Shown here piece after piece: positions 62,534-64,000 of a stretch of 64,000 bases of DNA. Where the stretch lies: assembly GCF_001029505.1 (NCBI RefSeq), contig NZ_LEKH01000009.1, forward strand, positions 1-64,000. Direction: 5' to 3'. This stretch comes from Rubrobacter aplysinae. GTDB lineage: Bacteria > Actinomycetota > Rubrobacteria > Rubrobacterales > Rubrobacteraceae. Made by a program: the position numbers and the translations under genes. Below the pieces are notes generated by a model. That model was not told the origin of the DNA and did not search any database. It worked only from the letters and a program-made list of their open reading frames with translations. The stretch's first letter is position 1. Each line of letters opens with the position of its first letter.

Positions 62534-63211
62534 CTATGGCTCGCGGTCGCTCTTACCAGTGAGGTCGTTCATCGCGTCCCGCAGGTGGGCTTCGAGGAGC
62601 CCCAGGGCCTTTGTTTCGTCGCCCCGGCGCATGGACTGGAGTATGCTTCTGTGCTCGGTGGCGAGGCGTTGATGTACCGGATAGGCGAACTCGAGCGCCG
62701 ACAGGCACATTCTCGTCTCGACGAGCAGGGTGTCGAACATCTTTCGCAGACGTTTGCTCTGCGAAGCGCGCACCAGGTGCTCGTGAAAGCACAGGTCGCA
62801 GTCCGCGATTCTGGGCCATTCGCCGCTCTCCGCGGCCTCTAGCATACCTTCCACGCATTCTTCGAGCCGGTCGAAAGGCTCGGCCTCACCCCGGCGGATA
62901 ACTACCTTCGCGGCCTCACGCTCGATCGCCCTCCGGGCGAGATACACGTCTACTATATCTTCCTCGTCGAGCGAGACGACGAAGACGCCCCGGTTGCGCC
63001 GGTATACGAGCAGGCCTTCCTGTACGAGCCTCTGCAGCGCCTCACGCACGGGACCCCGGCTAACCTCTAGCTGGGATGCGAGAGACGACTCACCGAGCCG
63101 CTCGCCGGGCGAAAACGTCCCATCTTTTACCCGCTCCCTGATCTGGCTGGCTATGGCTCCGGCCGCCGTCTCCCGGCTAACGGGCTCGAGACCCTCTAAA
63201 CCGTGCATCAT
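62534..63211 (-). CDS. GntR-family regulator (FCD subgroup)
   Basis: 225 residues. The winged helix (about 15-80) contains ASQIRERVKDGTFSPGERLG and LASQLEVSRGPVREALQRLV. The FCD domain has acid/metal-binding residues in DCDLCFHEHLVRASQSKRL and EHRSIL. It is divergent from the D-2-hydroxyacid dehydrogenase across a 169-bp gap, with a short convergent gap to the maleate isomerase-like gene. It probably regulates these neighbours in response to a small carboxylic acid. Confidence 0.86.
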   Translation of the reverse strand: MMHGLEGLEPVSRETAAGAIASQIRERVKDGTFSPGERLGESSLASQLEVSRGPVREALQRLVQEGLLVYRRNRGVFVVSLDEEDIVDVYLARRAIEREAAKVVIRRGEAEPFDRLEECVEGMLEAAESGEWPRIADCDLCFHEHLVRASQSKRLRKMFDTLLVETRMCLSALEFAYPVHQRLATEHRSILQSMRRGDETKALGLLEAHLRDAMNDLTGKSDREP

Positions 63212-63380
63212 TCGCCCCCATGCCTCCTGTAAAGCATCACCCGAGCAAGAACCAGTTTACCCGGCTCCAGAGGATTGGTACCCTCCCGACCAATGAGTCA
63301 ACTGTTTACAATTATACAATAGGGACCTACCTTAGGGTGATGTTAGGGGGGAGCACGGTGCGTAACGAAGGGAGGTTAGC

Positions 63381-64000
63381 GTGGAGGCGAGCACTTCCAA
63401 CGTGACCGGGGAGGATAGGGGAGACGGCCGTCTGCCAAGGGTCCTGGTTCTCGGTGCGGGGGCTTCAAACCCGCCCCGGGGCATCGAGCCGGTGATGGAG
63501 AATGCCCGGGTAAGCTTCGCCGGAGACGTGGAGGAGTTGAGGCGCGAGCTGCCGGGTACGGAGGCTCTCTTCGTGTGGGATTTCAGGTCCGACGAGCTAC
63601 AGCAAGCCTGGGAGCGGGCGGACAGCCTGGAGTGGGCCCACGTCGCCGGCGCGGGGGTCGACGCGGTGCTTTTCCCGGCTCTGGTGGAGAGCAGCGTGAC
63701 CCTCACCAACTCCCGAGGCGTCTTCGACCGCCCGATAGGGGAGTACGTGATCGGGCTGATGCTGATGTTCGCCAAGGGCTTTGCGGAGACCATGGAGCAG
63801 CAGCGGAGCAAGCGTTGGGCCCACCGTGAGACCGAGACGCTCTCCGGCAAACGTCTCCTGGTGGTCGGGGTGGGGCCGATCGGGCGCGAGGTCGCGCGTC
63901 TGGCGAAGGCCCTGGACATGCACACAGAGGGGGTGGCGCGAACTGGACGAGAGGGCGACGAGGATTTCGATCGCTTGCTCTCCGACGAGCGGCTGGACGA
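63381..64000 (+). CDS. D-2-hydroxyacid dehydrogenase, cut by the window end
   Basis: GTG 63381, with GGAGG 5 bases upstream, opens a frame that stays open to the window edge (206 codons). It reads LPRVLVLGAGASNPPRGIEP, SLEWAHVAGAGVDAVLFPAL, TLTNSRGVFDRPIGEYVIGL and the nucleotide-binding LLVVGVGPIGREVARLAKAL. These are the catalytic-domain start and the Gly-rich NAD(P) motif of the D-isomer 2-hydroxyacid dehydrogenases. The catalytic Arg, Glu and His would lie beyond the window. It reduces a 2-keto acid or oxidises the hydroxy acid. Confidence 0.85.
   Translation, partial: MEASTSNVTGEDRGDGRLPRVLVLGAGASNPPRGIEPVMENARVSFAGDVEELRRELPGTEALFVWDFRSDELQQAWERADSLEWAHVAGAGVDAVLFPALVESSVTLTNSRGVFDRPIGEYVIGLMLMFAKGFAETMEQQRSKRWAHRETETLSGKRLLVVGVGPIGREVARLAKALDMHTEGVARTGREGDEDFDRLLSDERLD

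Overview
The window reads as part of a large plasmid from a high-GC Gram-positive bacterium, most likely a Rubrobacter-like actinobacterium. The organism is inferred from codon use (frequent ATA, AGG and CTA within GC-rich genes), the set of gene families, and a sortase-type surface protein. The plasmid nature rests on firmer evidence: a RepA-type initiator (50538-52052) sits next to an iteron array (52178-52708), and a ParA gene with an unusual partner protein lies at 58263-60033. An AT-rich, repeat-bearing region (57650-58262) in front of parA is a candidate partition site.

Left part (1-7.7 kb): the end of an IS630-type transposase, a serine resolvase with an altered active-site Arg, a ClpS-like adaptor, a toxin-antitoxin pair whose toxin carries an in-frame stop, a strip of decayed genes (2.5-3.7 kb), a wall-anchored alkaline phosphatase and an OPT-family transporter. 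From 8 to 18.6 kb is an amidase-rich block: three intact amidase-signature hydrolases, the wreck of a fourth, a metal amidohydrolase, an M20 deacylase and a sodium symporter with its small DUF3311 partner. It looks like a scavenging system for amide or cyclic-amide compounds. From 18.8 to 23.6 kb come a GGDEF/EAL protein, a class I terpene synthase and a GAF/HD-GYP protein. From 23.8 to 29.1 kb is a cobalamin operon (btuF-cobC-cobS-btuC-btuD) behind a clear B12 riboswitch. A CadC/CadA metal resistance pair follows at 29.8-32.5 kb.

The centre of interest is 32.8-50 kb. Eleven minus-strand genes (49196 down to 35943) are packed with overlaps and short gaps: an HpaG-like FAH protein, a class I glutamine amidotransferase, a glutamine-synthetase-like ligase, a P450, a VOC extradiol dioxygenase, an acetoacetate-decarboxylase-fold protein, an HpaE-like aldehyde dehydrogenase, an M20 deacylase, an APC permease, a PLP decarboxylase and an aminobutyraldehyde-type dehydrogenase. 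A divergent GntR regulator with a palindromic operator sits at the head. Downstream on the same strand are a sodium symporter with a 34-residue accessory ORF and an aminotransferase resembling (R)-selective amine transaminases. I infer a catabolic route in which an imported amine or amino acid is decarboxylated, gamma-glutamylated, oxidised, released and taken through meta ring cleavage. I do not recognise this arrangement as a described pathway.

Right part (50-64 kb): replication and partition genes mixed with decayed insertion sequences and gene fragments (IS5-type, IS630-type, SDR, TPR-like), HdeD and DUF389 membrane proteins, then two maleate-isomerase-family proteins, a GntR/FCD regulator and the start of a D-2-hydroxyacid dehydrogenase cut by the window end.
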